Shown piece by piece: positions 34,297 through 43,300 of a stretch of 64,000 bases of DNA. This stretch comes from Pedobacter sp. AK013 (GTDB lineage: Bacteria; Bacteroidota; Bacteroidia; Sphingobacteriales; Sphingobacteriaceae). The stretch lies in assembly GCF_014205835.1 (NCBI RefSeq), contig NZ_JACHCQ010000008.1, positions 62,001-126,000 of the forward strand, read 5' to 3'. The translations under genes were made by a program, and so were the position numbers. Below the pieces are notes generated by a model. That model was not told the DNA's origin and did no database searches. It saw nothing but the letters and a program-made list of their open reading frames with translations. Every line of letters begins with the position of its first letter. Positions within the stretch are counted from its first letter, which is position 1.

Positions 34297-35346
34297 ATGT
34301 CAGTATTCTCTTATAAGCAACGCAACAATATTAACCTGGTTATTATTATTGCACTTGGGGTATTAATTGCATATTCCCTGCAAAGTATTTTTAGTGCTAT
34401 TTTAAGTACTTTGGTGCTTTATACCATAATGCGGCCAGCCTATATCCATTTGGCAGAAAATAAGGGCTGGAATAAAAGAGTAACGGCTATTTTCCTTATC
34501 GCCATTTCTATCATACTCATTATAATGCCTTTTTATGCATTAAGCAGTATGGTGATCAGTAAAATTTCAGAATTGAAGAACAATGAAGTTTTTTTCAGGA
34601 ATTTACTGGTTAAATTACAGCACCTTATTCCAGTTAAAATTAATCAGGATCTTATTCAAGAAGGATTAAACCGTTTAGGGAATTGGGCCACTCAGCTTTT
34701 TCCGTCTTTAATATCGAGTGCAGTAAATATTATATTAAGTTTATTGGTGATGTACTTTTTACTCTACTTTATGTTAATAGAGCGGAAAAAATTCGAATTT
34801 TCATTGATTAAATATGCGCCATTCAGGGAGCAGAATGCGCTTCGTTTTGGCGATGAAATGCGCAATACAACTTATGCAAATGTATTGGGGCAAGGACTGA
34901 TCTGCCTTGTTCAGGGTTCGCTTTTGAGTCTTTCATTTTATGTTTTGGGTTATAAAGACCCCGTGTTTTGGGGGGTAATTACAACATTTATTTCTTTTGT
35001 GCCTGTTTTAGGGCCACCAGTTGTTTTTGTTCCGGCTGCGATTTTGCAGATTGTAAACGGGAATAATTTTGCCGGTTGGGCCATGCTTATTTTTGGTTTT
35101 GTGGTCATAATCAATATCGATAATGTGCTTAGGTTTATCATTGCAAAAAAAGTTGGCAATATTCATCCGATAATTACAGTAATTGGCGTAATTATTGGTA
35201 TTCCTTTATTTGGAATATTGGGCCTTGTTTTTGGCCCGCTACTGTTATCTTATTTTATATTGCTCGTTAAGATTTACGAAACCAGTACGCTAGCATCAGA
35301 AAGATTGGAAAGAATTAAAACAAATAATGAGCATACTGAGTTATAA
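34297..35346 (+). CDS. AI-2E family transporter (PerM/YdiK-type permease)
   Basis: A 349-residue membrane protein with about seven to eight helices in the 2-2-4 distribution of the AI-2E family: paired helices at the N-terminus, an amphipathic stretch around residues 85-135, and a C-terminal block with VFWGVITTFISFVPVLGPP and IPLFGILGLVFGPLLL motifs. Members have been linked to autoinducer-2 export or to ion/proton antiport, so the substrate is uncertain. It precedes the YtxH/holin-like operon by 71 bases and may share regulation with it. Confidence 0.9.
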   Translation: MSVFSYKQRNNINLVIIIALGVLIAYSLQSIFSAILSTLVLYTIMRPAYIHLAENKGWNKRVTAIFLIAISIILIIMPFYALSSMVISKISELKNNEVFFRNLLVKLQHLIPVKINQDLIQEGLNRLGNWATQLFPSLISSAVNIILSLLVMYFLLYFMLIERKKFEFSLIKYAPFREQNALRFGDEMRNTTYANVLGQGLICLVQGSLLSLSFYVLGYKDPVFWGVITTFISFVPVLGPPVVFVPAAILQIVNGNNFAGWAMLIFGFVVIINIDNVLRFIIAKKVGNIHPIITVIGVIIGIPLFGILGLVFGPLLLSYFILLVKIYETSTLASERLERIKTNNEHTEL

Positions 35347-35417
35347 TATAGCTTAACAATAAATAATGTAGTAGTTTTATATTGTACATATTGTTAAACC
35401 CTTAAAATACATTAATT

Positions 35418-35684
35418 ATGAATGATAACTCAAAAGTTGTAGTTGCGCTTTTAGCCGGATTAGCTGCCGGTGCGGCTCTAGGAATTTTGTTCGCACCAGA
35501 TAAAGGTGATGAAACCCGTGATAAACTAAGCCAATCTCTAAAAGATTTAGGCGATTCTATCAAGGATAAAGCTGCTGATGAAATTAACCACCTTGCCAGT
35601 TTAAAGGATAAAGTGGTAAGCTCGATCAAAACAAAATTAAGAAGTGTAGAAGAAGAATACAGCGACGACGTAGAGCACGCGTAA
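35418..35684 (+). CDS. YtxH domain-containing small envelope protein
   Basis: An 88-residue protein with one N-terminal Gly/Ala-rich membrane helix (VVALLAGLAAGAALGILFAPDKG) followed by a highly charged amphipathic helix. This is the YtxH pattern, found in general-stress-induced proteins of many bacteria. It is the first gene of a compact run with a holin-like protein and a basic hypothetical. The same trio recurs in Bacteroidetes, as I recall, and is thought to respond to envelope or general stress; the direct function is unknown. Confidence 0.85.
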   Translation: MNDNSKVVVALLAGLAAGAALGILFAPDKGDETRDKLSQSLKDLGDSIKDKAADEINHLASLKDKVVSSIKTKLRSVEEEYSDDVEHA

Positions 35685-35737
35685 CAAATAAATATTGCAT
35701 AGCCGGGCAATCGCCCGGTTAAATATCAATCTGAATT

Positions 35738-36115
35738 ATGCAGGAAAATAAAGATAAAGGTATAGAAGATCTTGTAGACGATGCTAAAGACTTTTTAGAG
35801 GCCAGGGTTGAATATACCAGACTTTACCTATTAGAAAAAATTTCTAAACTATTTGCCGATCTAGTAACCAGTACAACAGTTATTGTTTGTTTTATACTGG
35901 CCTTTTTATTTGGCTCGGTAACTTTGGCGCTTTATCTGTCTGCTCTTTTAGGTAGCTACGCCGGAGGCTTTGGCTGCGTTTCCTTATTTTATATTCTATT
36001 GGCAATAATCGTTTATTTAACCAAGAATAAGTATATAGAGAAGGCAATTATTAATGTAGCCATTAGGAAATATTTTGATAAACTTGCAGATAAGGAGGAA
36101 GATGAAAAGGTATAA
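35738..36115 (+). CDS. Phage holin superfamily-like (Phage_holin_3_6 / DUF1469 type) membrane protein
   Basis: A 125-residue protein with two long helices (about residues 46-70 and 75-97), preceded by an amphipathic helix (LVDDAKDFLEARVEYTRLYLLEKI) and followed by a basic then acidic tail. This is the architecture of the chromosomal holin-3_6/DUF1469 family, which accompanies YtxH proteins and is not evidence of a prophage. The next gene overlaps its 3' end by 14 bases, so the three are translationally linked. Confidence 0.8.
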   Translation: MQENKDKGIEDLVDDAKDFLEARVEYTRLYLLEKISKLFADLVTSTTVIVCFILAFLFGSVTLALYLSALLGSYAGGFGCVSLFYILLAIIVYLTKNKYIEKAIINVAIRKYFDKLADKEEDEKV

Positions 36116-36539
36116 AGACATCCGTAACCTAGAAGACCTGCAGGCTAGAAAATTGGAACTTAAGGTTGAATATACCCTTAAGCAGAATATGCTTAAGGCC
36201 GATACGAAAGCTTATTTTCATCAATTTACCTTAGGTGCGCTGATAAAGAGGTATGCTACACCGAGCAACCTGTTTAAAGCCGACGAAAAATTAAATATTA
36301 GCGGAACAGCGATGTCGTTGCTTTTGCCCATGTTTATGAATAAAACCATATTTAGAGGTGCAGGCTTTTTAACCAAAGCAGCTGTAGGTCTGGTTTCAGG
36401 AAAAATCGGTAAATCGCTTGATGCGGAACATCTGTCGGCAATTTTTAATTCTGTGAAGAGCTGGCTGGGGAAAAAGAAAGATAAAAAAGACAAAAAATTT
36501 ATAGACTATGGGATTCCACCTGATAGTGAAACGTATTAA
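36102..36539 (+). CDS. Basic hypothetical protein of the YtxH-holin operon
   Basis: About 145 residues from the ATG at 36102, preceded by AAGGAGGAAG, a real-looking Shine-Dalgarno sequence inside the end of the holin-like gene; a TTG further upstream is rejected. The N-terminal third is a charged helix (LEDLQARKLELKVEYTLKQN). The centre has a weakly hydrophobic segment (SGTAMSLLLPMFMN and GFLTKAAVGLVSG) and the tail is Lys/Asp-rich. I know no named family. It is probably peripheral to the membrane together with its two operon partners, and a strong terminator follows. Confidence 0.7.
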   Translation: MKRYKDIRNLEDLQARKLELKVEYTLKQNMLKADTKAYFHQFTLGALIKRYATPSNLFKADEKLNISGTAMSLLLPMFMNKTIFRGAGFLTKAAVGLVSGKIGKSLDAEHLSAIFNSVKSWLGKKKDKKDKKFIDYGIPPDSETY

Positions 36540-36610
36540 TACAGTCTAAGCATACTTTTTGAATAACAAAAGTTGGTTAGCTATTAGATCAGAATACCAA
36601 ATTTAAAATT

Positions 36611-36645
36611 AAAAAGCGCTTAACAGGTTTAGTTAGCGCTTTTTT
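36611..36645 (+). terminator. Terminator of the YtxH operon
   Basis: AAAAAGCGCTTAAC pairs with GTTAGCGCTTTTTT across a short loop with one bulged base, followed by further T residues. The 3' half overlaps a sequence repeated at the far side of the RHS locus. Confidence 0.85.
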
Positions 36646-36690
36646 GCTATCATTAGTACTTAATATTTAATCGCAATCCTATTAAGATCT
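36632..36690 (+). repeat. Left copy of an imperfect direct repeat flanking the RHS locus
   Basis: GTTAGCGCTTTTTTGCTATC then ATTAGTACT here matches GTCAGCGTTTTTTGCTACC then ATTAATACT at about 48528-48590, in the same orientation. A weaker match continues (CAATCCTATTA against TAATCCCGTTA). The two copies bracket the whole RHS block. Confidence 0.5.
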
Positions 36691-36824
36691 CAGAAAGATT
36701 AAGTATACAAGACCTTATACCATTAGACCATCGAATTTCTTCCCGCAATTCCTTGTCCGCTGTAGAGGTTCTTATTTTTAGGGTATTGATGTTAGATAGA
36801 CTATACCGAAAACTTATATGTATT
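36691..36824. other. Spacer without a gene
   Basis: No credible frame or RNA gene. A tRNA D-arm-like word occurs on the minus strand near 36710-36730, but no cloverleaf can be built. With the terminators on either side this is the downstream edge of the RHS block. Confidence 0.4.
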
Positions 36825-36850
36825 AAAAGCCGGCTATGTGACCGGACTGC
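36825..36850 (-). terminator. Terminator after the last immunity-like gene
   Basis: On the minus strand AGTCCGG (one bulged T) pairs with CCGGCT followed by TTTT, beginning a few bases past the stop at 36856. It would end the long minus-strand RHS transcript. Confidence 0.55.
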
Positions 36851-36855
36851 TTAAC

Positions 36856-37272
36856 TCAAGATTCCATAATTTCTTTAAATACGTGTTCATTCAGATAAAA
36901 AATCTTGAATAAAATAGGTAGTGTTAGCGCAAATGAAGAAAGAATGGGCATAACTATATTATTCGTATAAATGCCAAATGCACAAACCAGCATTACTAGA
37001 ACAACAAAGTAAGAAACCGATGTAAGATAAATTAGTTCTACAATTGTTTCATGATTGATGGAGTTAAACACAAATTTACCTTCTCCTATTCGGGTATGGA
37101 AATCTGATTTTGACCTCCTTCTGTCACTAAATTCATCTTCAACGAAGATTATGTACCCTAAGCCTCTTTCGGTGATCCGATATGAGTTTTTTATTAGGTA
37201 CCTGTTGATTTTTTCTTCCAACAAGTCAGCTTCAATTTGTAGTGTTTTTTTTATTTTATATTTAAATTTCAT
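36856..37272 (-). CDS. Two-helix membrane protein, candidate immunity protein of the orphan RHS tip
   Basis: About 138 residues from the ATG at 37272 (MKFKYKIKKTLQ), which sits one base after the stop of the orphan RHS tip. A charged N-terminal domain of about 75 residues with a G-x-F (GEGKFVF) element is followed by two adjacent membrane helices (about 80-100 and 103-122) and a short basic/acidic tail. It is a paralogue of the genes at 38248, 38779 and 39928: the starts MKFKYKI, MRFNYKI and MNLKFKI line up, as do the GKF/GRF/GIF motif and the helices. No database family is known to me. Tight linkage to the tip suggests an immunity role. Confidence 0.6.
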   Translation of the reverse strand: MKFKYKIKKTLQIEADLLEEKINRYLIKNSYRITERGLGYIIFVEDEFSDRRRSKSDFHTRIGEGKFVFNSINHETIVELIYLTSVSYFVVLVMLVCAFGIYTNNIVMPILSSFALTLPILFKIFYLNEHVFKEIMES

Positions 37273-37273
37273 A

Positions 37274-38120
37274 TCAATAGCCTCCCTGATATTCCATTGT
37301 GTTAATATATCTCTGACTTGCTCCATCATTAGGGATCCTATAAGCGGGTCCTAGCCAAGAAGTAACACCAACATTAAGGTTACTGGTTCCTCGGCTCTCT
37401 TTCATAAAATTAAGTGATTCTGGAGCCAAACTAAAACCAAGACTCCCAACTGAATAATTTGATCCAAGTCCACCACCCAATGCAATAAAATCAAATGAGC
37501 CAGATATGCCTTGTGCTAGACCGTTCCAATCAGAAAATGTGGGTAGACGTTTGCCAGCCATCGAATATACAAAGAAAAAACTATGTGATGCGGAAGGTGA
37601 AGCAAAGCCTGGGGCATAATAAATAGTTTTGTAGTCTCTGGCCCAACCTTTAGTTGTAATAAGTGTGCCCAGTTCGATCGACCCGCCAATTGCTCCCAGT
37701 GAAGCACTAGCAGTAATATTATATCCCCAGCTTATTTGTCCATATTTAGCCAGCTCCTGAGCAGGAGACAAATCACCTTTTTTTCCATCACTCATCATGA
37801 ATTTGGGAGGGTTTACAGCGTTATTTATCGAAAGCTGTGACACCAATTTACCGCCCCTCTTTCAAACGATGGTATATACAATCCCGACTTATTATCATAG
37901 ATGTCCCTGCCAAACATGTCCTTACCCGAGCCAACCATACCCTCATCCATGTCATCATCCGAGTCGTGTCCCCCTTTGGAGTCTTTATCGGCCATACCAT
38001 TTGGGTCTATAAACCTTACCGGGTTATTTTTTCCGTAAGTATATGGCGGCCATTGCACAGCGACTTCCCCCAGCGCATCTACGCCAGTCCACCTGCCAAT
38101 TGCAGGATCATAATGCCCTT
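37274..38120 (-). pseudogene. Orphan RHS core end with distinct C-terminal tip (start-less, frameshifted)
   Basis: From about 38120 the minus strand encodes HYDPAIGRWTGVDALGE, the YTYGKNNPVRFIDPNGM core end and an acidic GMVGSGKDMFGRD linker, matching the full RHS protein nearly residue for residue; DNA similarity to 40955-41215 is obvious by eye. Near 37846 the frame shifts (the protein reads SFERGAVNW in one frame, then SQLSINNAVNPPKF in another) and continues for about 185 residues to 37274. That tip has AELAKYG-like, NITASASLG and TFSDWNG motifs shared with the full-length tip but is otherwise diverged. No start codon or promoter is visible, and sequence upstream of 38120 is unrelated. 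This is the form of a displaced rhs tip cassette. Confidence 0.8.
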
Positions 38121-38247
38121 GGCCACAAGTGAAGGCAAGTAGGTTTCTGGTGCCACAAAAGTATAGCTTAAAGTACTAAACTAAATCAGTTTATAGGCAA
38201 ATGCTTATTCAAAAAGGGAATAAACCTTGATTGACCATTCGCTAATA

Positions 38248-38688
38248 TTATTCCTTTTGCACTTCGCGCTGGTGTAAAGGGATTTCAGCTGCTATTACTT
38301 CAAGCACTTCTTGACATTTGGCTTTCGCCATGAAATGTCTAACTAATAAGATCAAAATAAGAGCAATCAATAAAAATAGAAATGGACCTCCTTTAAAAAA
38401 ACTCATTACGGTTAATAGTGATATGAAAAACAATTCGAATGTAAATGTTAAATAGTAGCTGAACCTTATTATCCTTTCTTCACCAGAATCAATTATTTCG
38501 AATCTTCCTCCATTTACTTTGTCAAATTGTTTACCATTTGATCCCCAGCCCCGAAGATCAAAGGAAATGCTTTCATCATTTTGCGCAATTAAATTATAAT
38601 CAGCTTTGTTTAACCATAAAAGTATCTTTTCTCTTAAAGCTTTCCCCTCCAGTTTTGATGCTCGTTCTATTTTATAATTAAATCTCAT
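38248..38688 (-). CDS. Two-helix membrane protein, candidate orphan immunity protein
   Basis: 146 residues starting MRFNYKIERASKLEGKALREKI, with a soluble N-terminal domain of about 80 residues containing ISFDLRGWG and GGRFEII. Two membrane helices follow (about 85-103 and 105-123) and then a charged C-terminal helix (KAKCQEVLEVIAAEI). It is clearly paralogous to the genes at 36856, 38779 and 39928. No intact tip gene precedes it; only about 90 bases separate it from the frameshifted paralogue upstream. Expression could depend on the long minus-strand transcript. The function is inferred from locus layout, not from any known family. Confidence 0.6.
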   Translation of the reverse strand: MRFNYKIERASKLEGKALREKILLWLNKADYNLIAQNDESISFDLRGWGSNGKQFDKVNGGRFEIIDSGEERIIRFSYYLTFTFELFFISLLTVMSFFKGGPFLFLLIALILILLVRHFMAKAKCQEVLEVIAAEIPLHQREVQKE

Positions 38689-38778
38689 AATTACTAATTT
38701 CCTAAAAGCTTACTGTCATGCTAATTAAATGTATTTCCTGTCCAAAGGATAAATCCCCATTTGATAAGAAAGAAAAAT

Positions 38779-39215
38779 CTAGTTTTCTTCTGCCGATAAT
38801 ATTCTCGCAATAAGATCTTTTGCATTACTCTTTTGACTAAGAAGCTCAATACCAAACGTAATTATCAAAAATGCTCCAAGAACAAGTAAGATTAAACTGT
38901 ACAAACAAGCGAGTACCAATATCACGGCAAGTGCTAAGAGAATATATTTGTAAGAAACAAAGTAAGTCAATTTTATGTTATTTCCACTTGTCTCCATTAA
39001 CTCTAAAGAGCCAGATTGCAGCTTAGACGCCGACGCACCCCGCATTTCAAATGTGGGCGGTCCCATGTTATCAAATCTAATACATGCATCAGTTTGTTGT
39101 GTTATCTTATACTTGTCCTCTTCAGTTTAGATATTGTTTTTTTACGAACAATATCTAAATCCAAATTAGTATGTTGCGAAATCTCATGTTTTAACATCAA
39201 GTTATTAATATTCAT
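38779..39215 (-). pseudogene. Frameshifted paralogue of the candidate immunity genes
   Basis: Two frames joined by a frameshift near 39110 are needed. The first runs from the ATG at 39215 (MNINNLMLKHEISQHTNLDL, then VRKKTISKLKR) and stops shortly after; the second continues YKITQQTDACIRFDN, FEMRGASASK, GSLELMETSGN, two membrane helices and AKDLIARILSAEEN. Joined, they align along their length with the gene at 39928 (LDLRDLK... then GYIITDEKEKTISF) and with 38248 (FDLRGWG). A start at the internal ATG 39066 would omit most of the soluble domain. Best explained as a decayed immunity-type gene, unless the shift is a sequencing error. Confidence 0.65.
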
Positions 39216-39329
39216 CTTACTATCATCCTTTACAAGCTGCAATATATCATGCTGAGTTGTTACCTAGGGCTTGTGCACTCATATAAGAGTTAATAGCTGT
39301 TTTATAGACTACCATGCCAAAATAATTAA

Positions 39330-39797
39330 CTATAATAAGTTCTTATCTTGTGGATATAAGGTAGCATCAATAAGTTGGATTGAACGCTGGGTGCTTTCCA
39401 TAGGGACACGATTATCGTGAATATTATTGCCTTTCAAAATCTCCTTAGGTCTGGGGAAAGGTATAACGAGTGTTAATTTTCGAACGTATGATAATGTATC
39501 GTTAAAAACACGACTAAATGTTTTCTGACCATTATAAATTCCAGAAGCAGAAACCGTCTTGATTCTTTTTGGGTACTTGAAGTAGATATGGGAGTCGAGG
39601 TTTCCCGGAATACCACCTACTGTATCGAGTAAAACCTCATTGTTTACTTTTACTAAGAGCCTCTCATTTGGATAAAGCATAACTACGGCAACAGTAAAAT
39701 TTGCATTGCCTTTATCTGACGTCCTATAAGTCTTATTTGCTTCATTTTTACACCCCACAAAGCAGATTCCAAGCATTATATATAATAAATTTTTCAT
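39330..39797 (-). CDS. Lipoprotein of unknown function inside the RHS immunity stack
   Basis: About 155 residues from the ATG at 39797. The signal MKNLLYIMLGICFVGC has Cys16 as lipidation site. The mature part is beta-rich (FTVAVVMLYPNERLLVKVNN, a short SHIYFKYP strand, KLTLVIPFPRPKEI) with no known catalytic motif. It lies between two members of the two-helix family and in the same direction, so it could be a lipoprotein immunity factor for a different tip, a receptor-side protein or an unrelated passenger. It does not resemble the two-helix family. Confidence 0.6.
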   Translation of the reverse strand: MKNLLYIMLGICFVGCKNEANKTYRTSDKGNANFTVAVVMLYPNERLLVKVNNEVLLDTVGGIPGNLDSHIYFKYPKRIKTVSASGIYNGQKTFSRVFNDTLSYVRKLTLVIPFPRPKEILKGNNIHDNRVPMESTQRSIQLIDATLYPQDKNLL

Positions 39798-39927
39798 ATC
39801 ATTTTTTATTATCACTAGAGTAAAAAATCATTAAATTATTTTTGTCGCCGTAAAGTAAAACACTATATATAATAAATCAGAAGATCATCTTACCCGAAAA
39901 TAATACAGGTATTTTAAAATCTAACTC

Positions 39928-40371
39928 TCATTCTTTCTGAGTCTCTACGTTTGACTCTAATAGAATTTCTGACAGCAAGTCTTTACTTGTCGATTTCAAA
40001 GAAGATATTCTAAACATAAATTGTAATATCGCTGGCACAACCGATAATAGACCATAGGAATTACCGATTACCACTAAACTCAAAAAAATTGCTAACGATA
40101 TTAAGTAAATTGGGCCAAATAATGAAACTAAATATGTATATTCAACCATATAATTTTCTTGCGAATTATAAATATTGAATATGCCACCATCAACTTGCTT
40201 ATAGCTAGTAATTGTTGAGGCTATCGCGAAGTTGTCTACCTTAAAGGAAATCGTCTTTTCTTTCTCATCTGTAATAATATAGCCCTGACGTCTTAATGTT
40301 TTTAAAATATTACATTTTAAATCTCTTAAATCCAATCTGGAATACATAAGGATCTTAAATTTTAAATTCAT
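39928..40371 (-). CDS. Two-helix membrane protein, candidate immunity protein of the full-length RHS toxin
   Basis: About 147 residues from the ATG at 40371 (MNLKFKILMYSRLDLRDLK), 26 bases after the stop of the RHS gene; a TTG overlapping that stop is less likely. It has a soluble N-terminal domain of about 80 residues (GYIITDEKEKTISFKVDNFA, GGIFNIY), two membrane helices (about 85-105 and 107-127) and a charged tail (STSKDLLSEILLES). It is homologous to the three further members downstream, supporting a specific family. By position it is the cognate partner of the RHS tip. An inner-membrane immunity protein would fit a pore-forming or membrane-disrupting tip. Confidence 0.65.
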   Translation of the reverse strand: MNLKFKILMYSRLDLRDLKCNILKTLRRQGYIITDEKEKTISFKVDNFAIASTITSYKQVDGGIFNIYNSQENYMVEYTYLVSLFGPIYLISLAIFLSLVVIGNSYGLLSVVPAILQFMFRISSLKSTSKDLLSEILLESNVETQKE

Positions 40372-40397
40372 ATTATAAAAAAAAATGTGCTTCTTAA

Positions 40398-43300
40398 TCA
40401 ATTCAAACCAAATCTACTAATATAACTATTTGTAAATTCTCCATTTTTTGGTGCCATAAGAATTGGTTCACCTATTAGATAGGTGTATCCAATTGATCCT
40501 GAAGCAGAGTATCTAAATCCATAACTTGCACTGAGTCCTGGGCCTAGAGTATGGTAGGTAGATGACTGACTATATGAAAGAGAACCATAATAAGCACCAC
40601 CTGAAAGTGCATATACCGGTCCAGCGATATCAGAAAATGTTGTATTCTTTCCCTTTTTACTAAATACCCATGAGAGACTTGACCCCACTCCGAGAGCTAC
40701 CGTGTTTGTGTAGTAAACAGTATAGTAATATTGAGCATAGTTTTTACTTGAGGTGACATAGCCAAATTCTATTGTTCCCCCCCATCCCATAGAAGCTGTA
40801 CCTGTGATATTAAATGCCGTTTGAACTTTCCCGTATTTTGCCAATTCAGCAGCATGTGGATCCCCTACCTTATTAGCATTTTCATCCCCCGCCATCCTCT
40901 GTGGACGGGATTGTGAAGCATAGATCCGGGATAAATTTGACCAGTCAATATCCCCTCTTTCAAAAGATGGTATATACATTCCCGACCCACGGTCATATTT
41001 GTCGCGTCCAAACATGTCCTGACCGGAGCCAAACATCCCCTCATCCATGTCATCGTCGGAATCACCACCCTTTGAGTCTTTGTCGGCCATACCACTTGGG
41101 TCTATGTACCTTACCGGATTATTCTTTCCGTAAGTATATGGCGACCATTGCAAAGAGATTTCCCCAAGCGCATCCACGCCTGTCCACCGGCCGATTACAG
41201 GATCATAATGCCTTGCCGCGTAATCGTACCATTCTGTTTCTTCCTGTAGTTCTTTTCCATTATAAAGATACTCATTTTTTGGACTGTTCACAGCCGAGCG
41301 GCTTGCAATGGCAGAACCAAAAGCATAATAATCATTTCGCTGCAGCATGGTCGGGGTTAGCTGATTGGTGGCATCAGCAGGATCCCAGGTAAAGGTAACC
41401 CGCGTATTGCCCTGGTGGTCCTTAATGTCGTATTCGTATTTATATACAGCGCCTGATCTCCGGGCACGGCCTTCTTCAGTCTGTATAAAGCTGATGGTGG
41501 GTGTGCTGCCTGTATATTCGTATTGTATCCCATTGATGTATTCGTTTATGGCGGTAATCCCGTTGCCAGTGGAGAGCTTCCTGAGTTTATTCCCATCCGC
41601 ATCATAAACATAGGATACTGTATTTCCATTTGATTTGCTTACCGTTTGTGGAAGATCCAGCAGGTTATAAGCAATATTGGTCAATCCCTTATTCAGGTCT
41701 TTGATCTCATTGCCGTTTCCATCATAGGCATATTCGCCCGCCTGTTTAACAGCATCAGTGAAGCCGCTTGCCTCTGTTGTTGCATCATCAATACGGTCAT
41801 GCTGTTGACCCGTGTAACTATAGCTTAGGTCATCAATAAGTACTGGTGAGGCCCCGTTTTTTTCATAGCGCTTTAAGCTGAGGATGTTTCCCATCCTATC
41901 GTAGCTCACGCTCTCGTTATAAAAGCCATCATTGGTGCTTGCACTTGAGGATACCGTAGACGTAAGCCGGTTCAATTTATCATGATCATAATTGAATAAC
42001 AGGGCATCATAAGCTATACCAGAGTAGGGAGCTGTTTTGAAATTTGCCGAACCAATATTGCCATTGTACTGCGCATTGGTTGCATTTTCGTATTTCAGTT
42101 CCATCCCGAAAAGATCATTGCCATCGGCATTGGTTACGTCGCCGTCGTTGTTGAGTGCCGGATTGTTGATATGTGTTATCCAGCCCCTGGCATTGTATCG
42201 GTAATCTACATTTTGCAGAAAAGAGGATCCGTTTAGCGAATGTAATCCTTTTTTGATGGGCTGTCCAATCTCGTTGTAATCGATCTTACTGATCATAATG
42301 GGCGCTTGCGCCGCATCTGTTCCATTGGTCAGTGTATCCTGTGTACTCAATTTACGGCCCATATGGTCGTACGTATACACGTCGCTGGCGGTGAGTTTCA
42401 GGCTGGCCGAGCTGCCGCCGTTAGCAACGTAATGCCTTTTACGCACCCAGGTCGGCTGTTTCAGGAAATTATATTCAACCGTAATATCATCATAGTTAAA
42501 TGTACTCAGACTAGAACTACCCCCGAGGTAATGTTGTGCAAATGTGCGTAGAACAGTTCCTTCATCATCATAATAATTTACCGTCCATAGATAATCTGAA
42601 GTATTGAGCACCAGGGTTTTGGTAGCCGTAACTAAACCGATGGTTTGTCTGGTGTATAAATTATTGTTCTGGAGGTCGTATACAGGAGGCAGTCCGGGGA
42701 TGCCCGAATAACTATCATAATAGGTGACTTTAAGTACGCTGGACATTACTGTTGGCCAGGCGGTATTACTGTAACCATCGGCTGTTGCTGCGGGGGTTTC
42801 CCATAGGGCACCTGTCGCATCGGCGGCGTTTTTGATATCATTAAGGTAATTATTACCAGGAGTAGTACCATACTCATAAATACCAGTCATCACTGCTCTT
42901 CCCAGGGCGTCGTATTTGGTAACTGTCCATTGCTGCGGGCTTTTCATCCGTTGCACCGAGTCTTGCATCGCTACCAATTGGTCGAGCTTATTGTAAACCA
43001 TATATTGCCAGCCTTTTCCCGGTACTTTCTTCTGGGTCTGTCTGCCCCGTGCATCATAACGATATTGATAGGCCATTGCGTTAATCGATGCCGCTGATAT
43101 CGGAGAGGGGTCGTCAGCATTCACCCCGGGAGGCAGTACATAAGCCAGTTGATTGCGCTCATCATATACATAATAAGTGCTTAGCATTTCAGCTGTAGAT
43201 CCTTTAATGTTATAGCTCCGGGTGAGTACGATATTTCCTTCCTTGTCCTTATATTCTTCCGTGGTGCCAAAACAGCCATCACCAGGTTTCCAGTTTTCAT

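Noticed and set aside
35738..36115. Prophage, suggested by a holin-like protein
   Set aside because: The YtxH/holin-3_6 pair is a common chromosomal operon and no other phage gene is present.
36660..36780. tRNA-like D-arm (TCTAATGGTATAAGG on the minus strand) at the edge of the RHS locus
   Set aside because: No matching anticodon stem, T-arm or acceptor stem could be built, so it is not called a tRNA or tRNA-derived attachment site.
38059..38160. Upstream start for the orphan RHS fragment
   Set aside because: The matching frame hits a stop just beyond 38150 and sequence past about 38120 no longer resembles RHS, so there is no intact beginning.
40865..41607. Frames on either strand inside the RHS core (40865-41095, 40901-41392, 41365-41607)
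   Set aside because: They overlap the RHS coding frame and disappear when the core is read in the correct frame.
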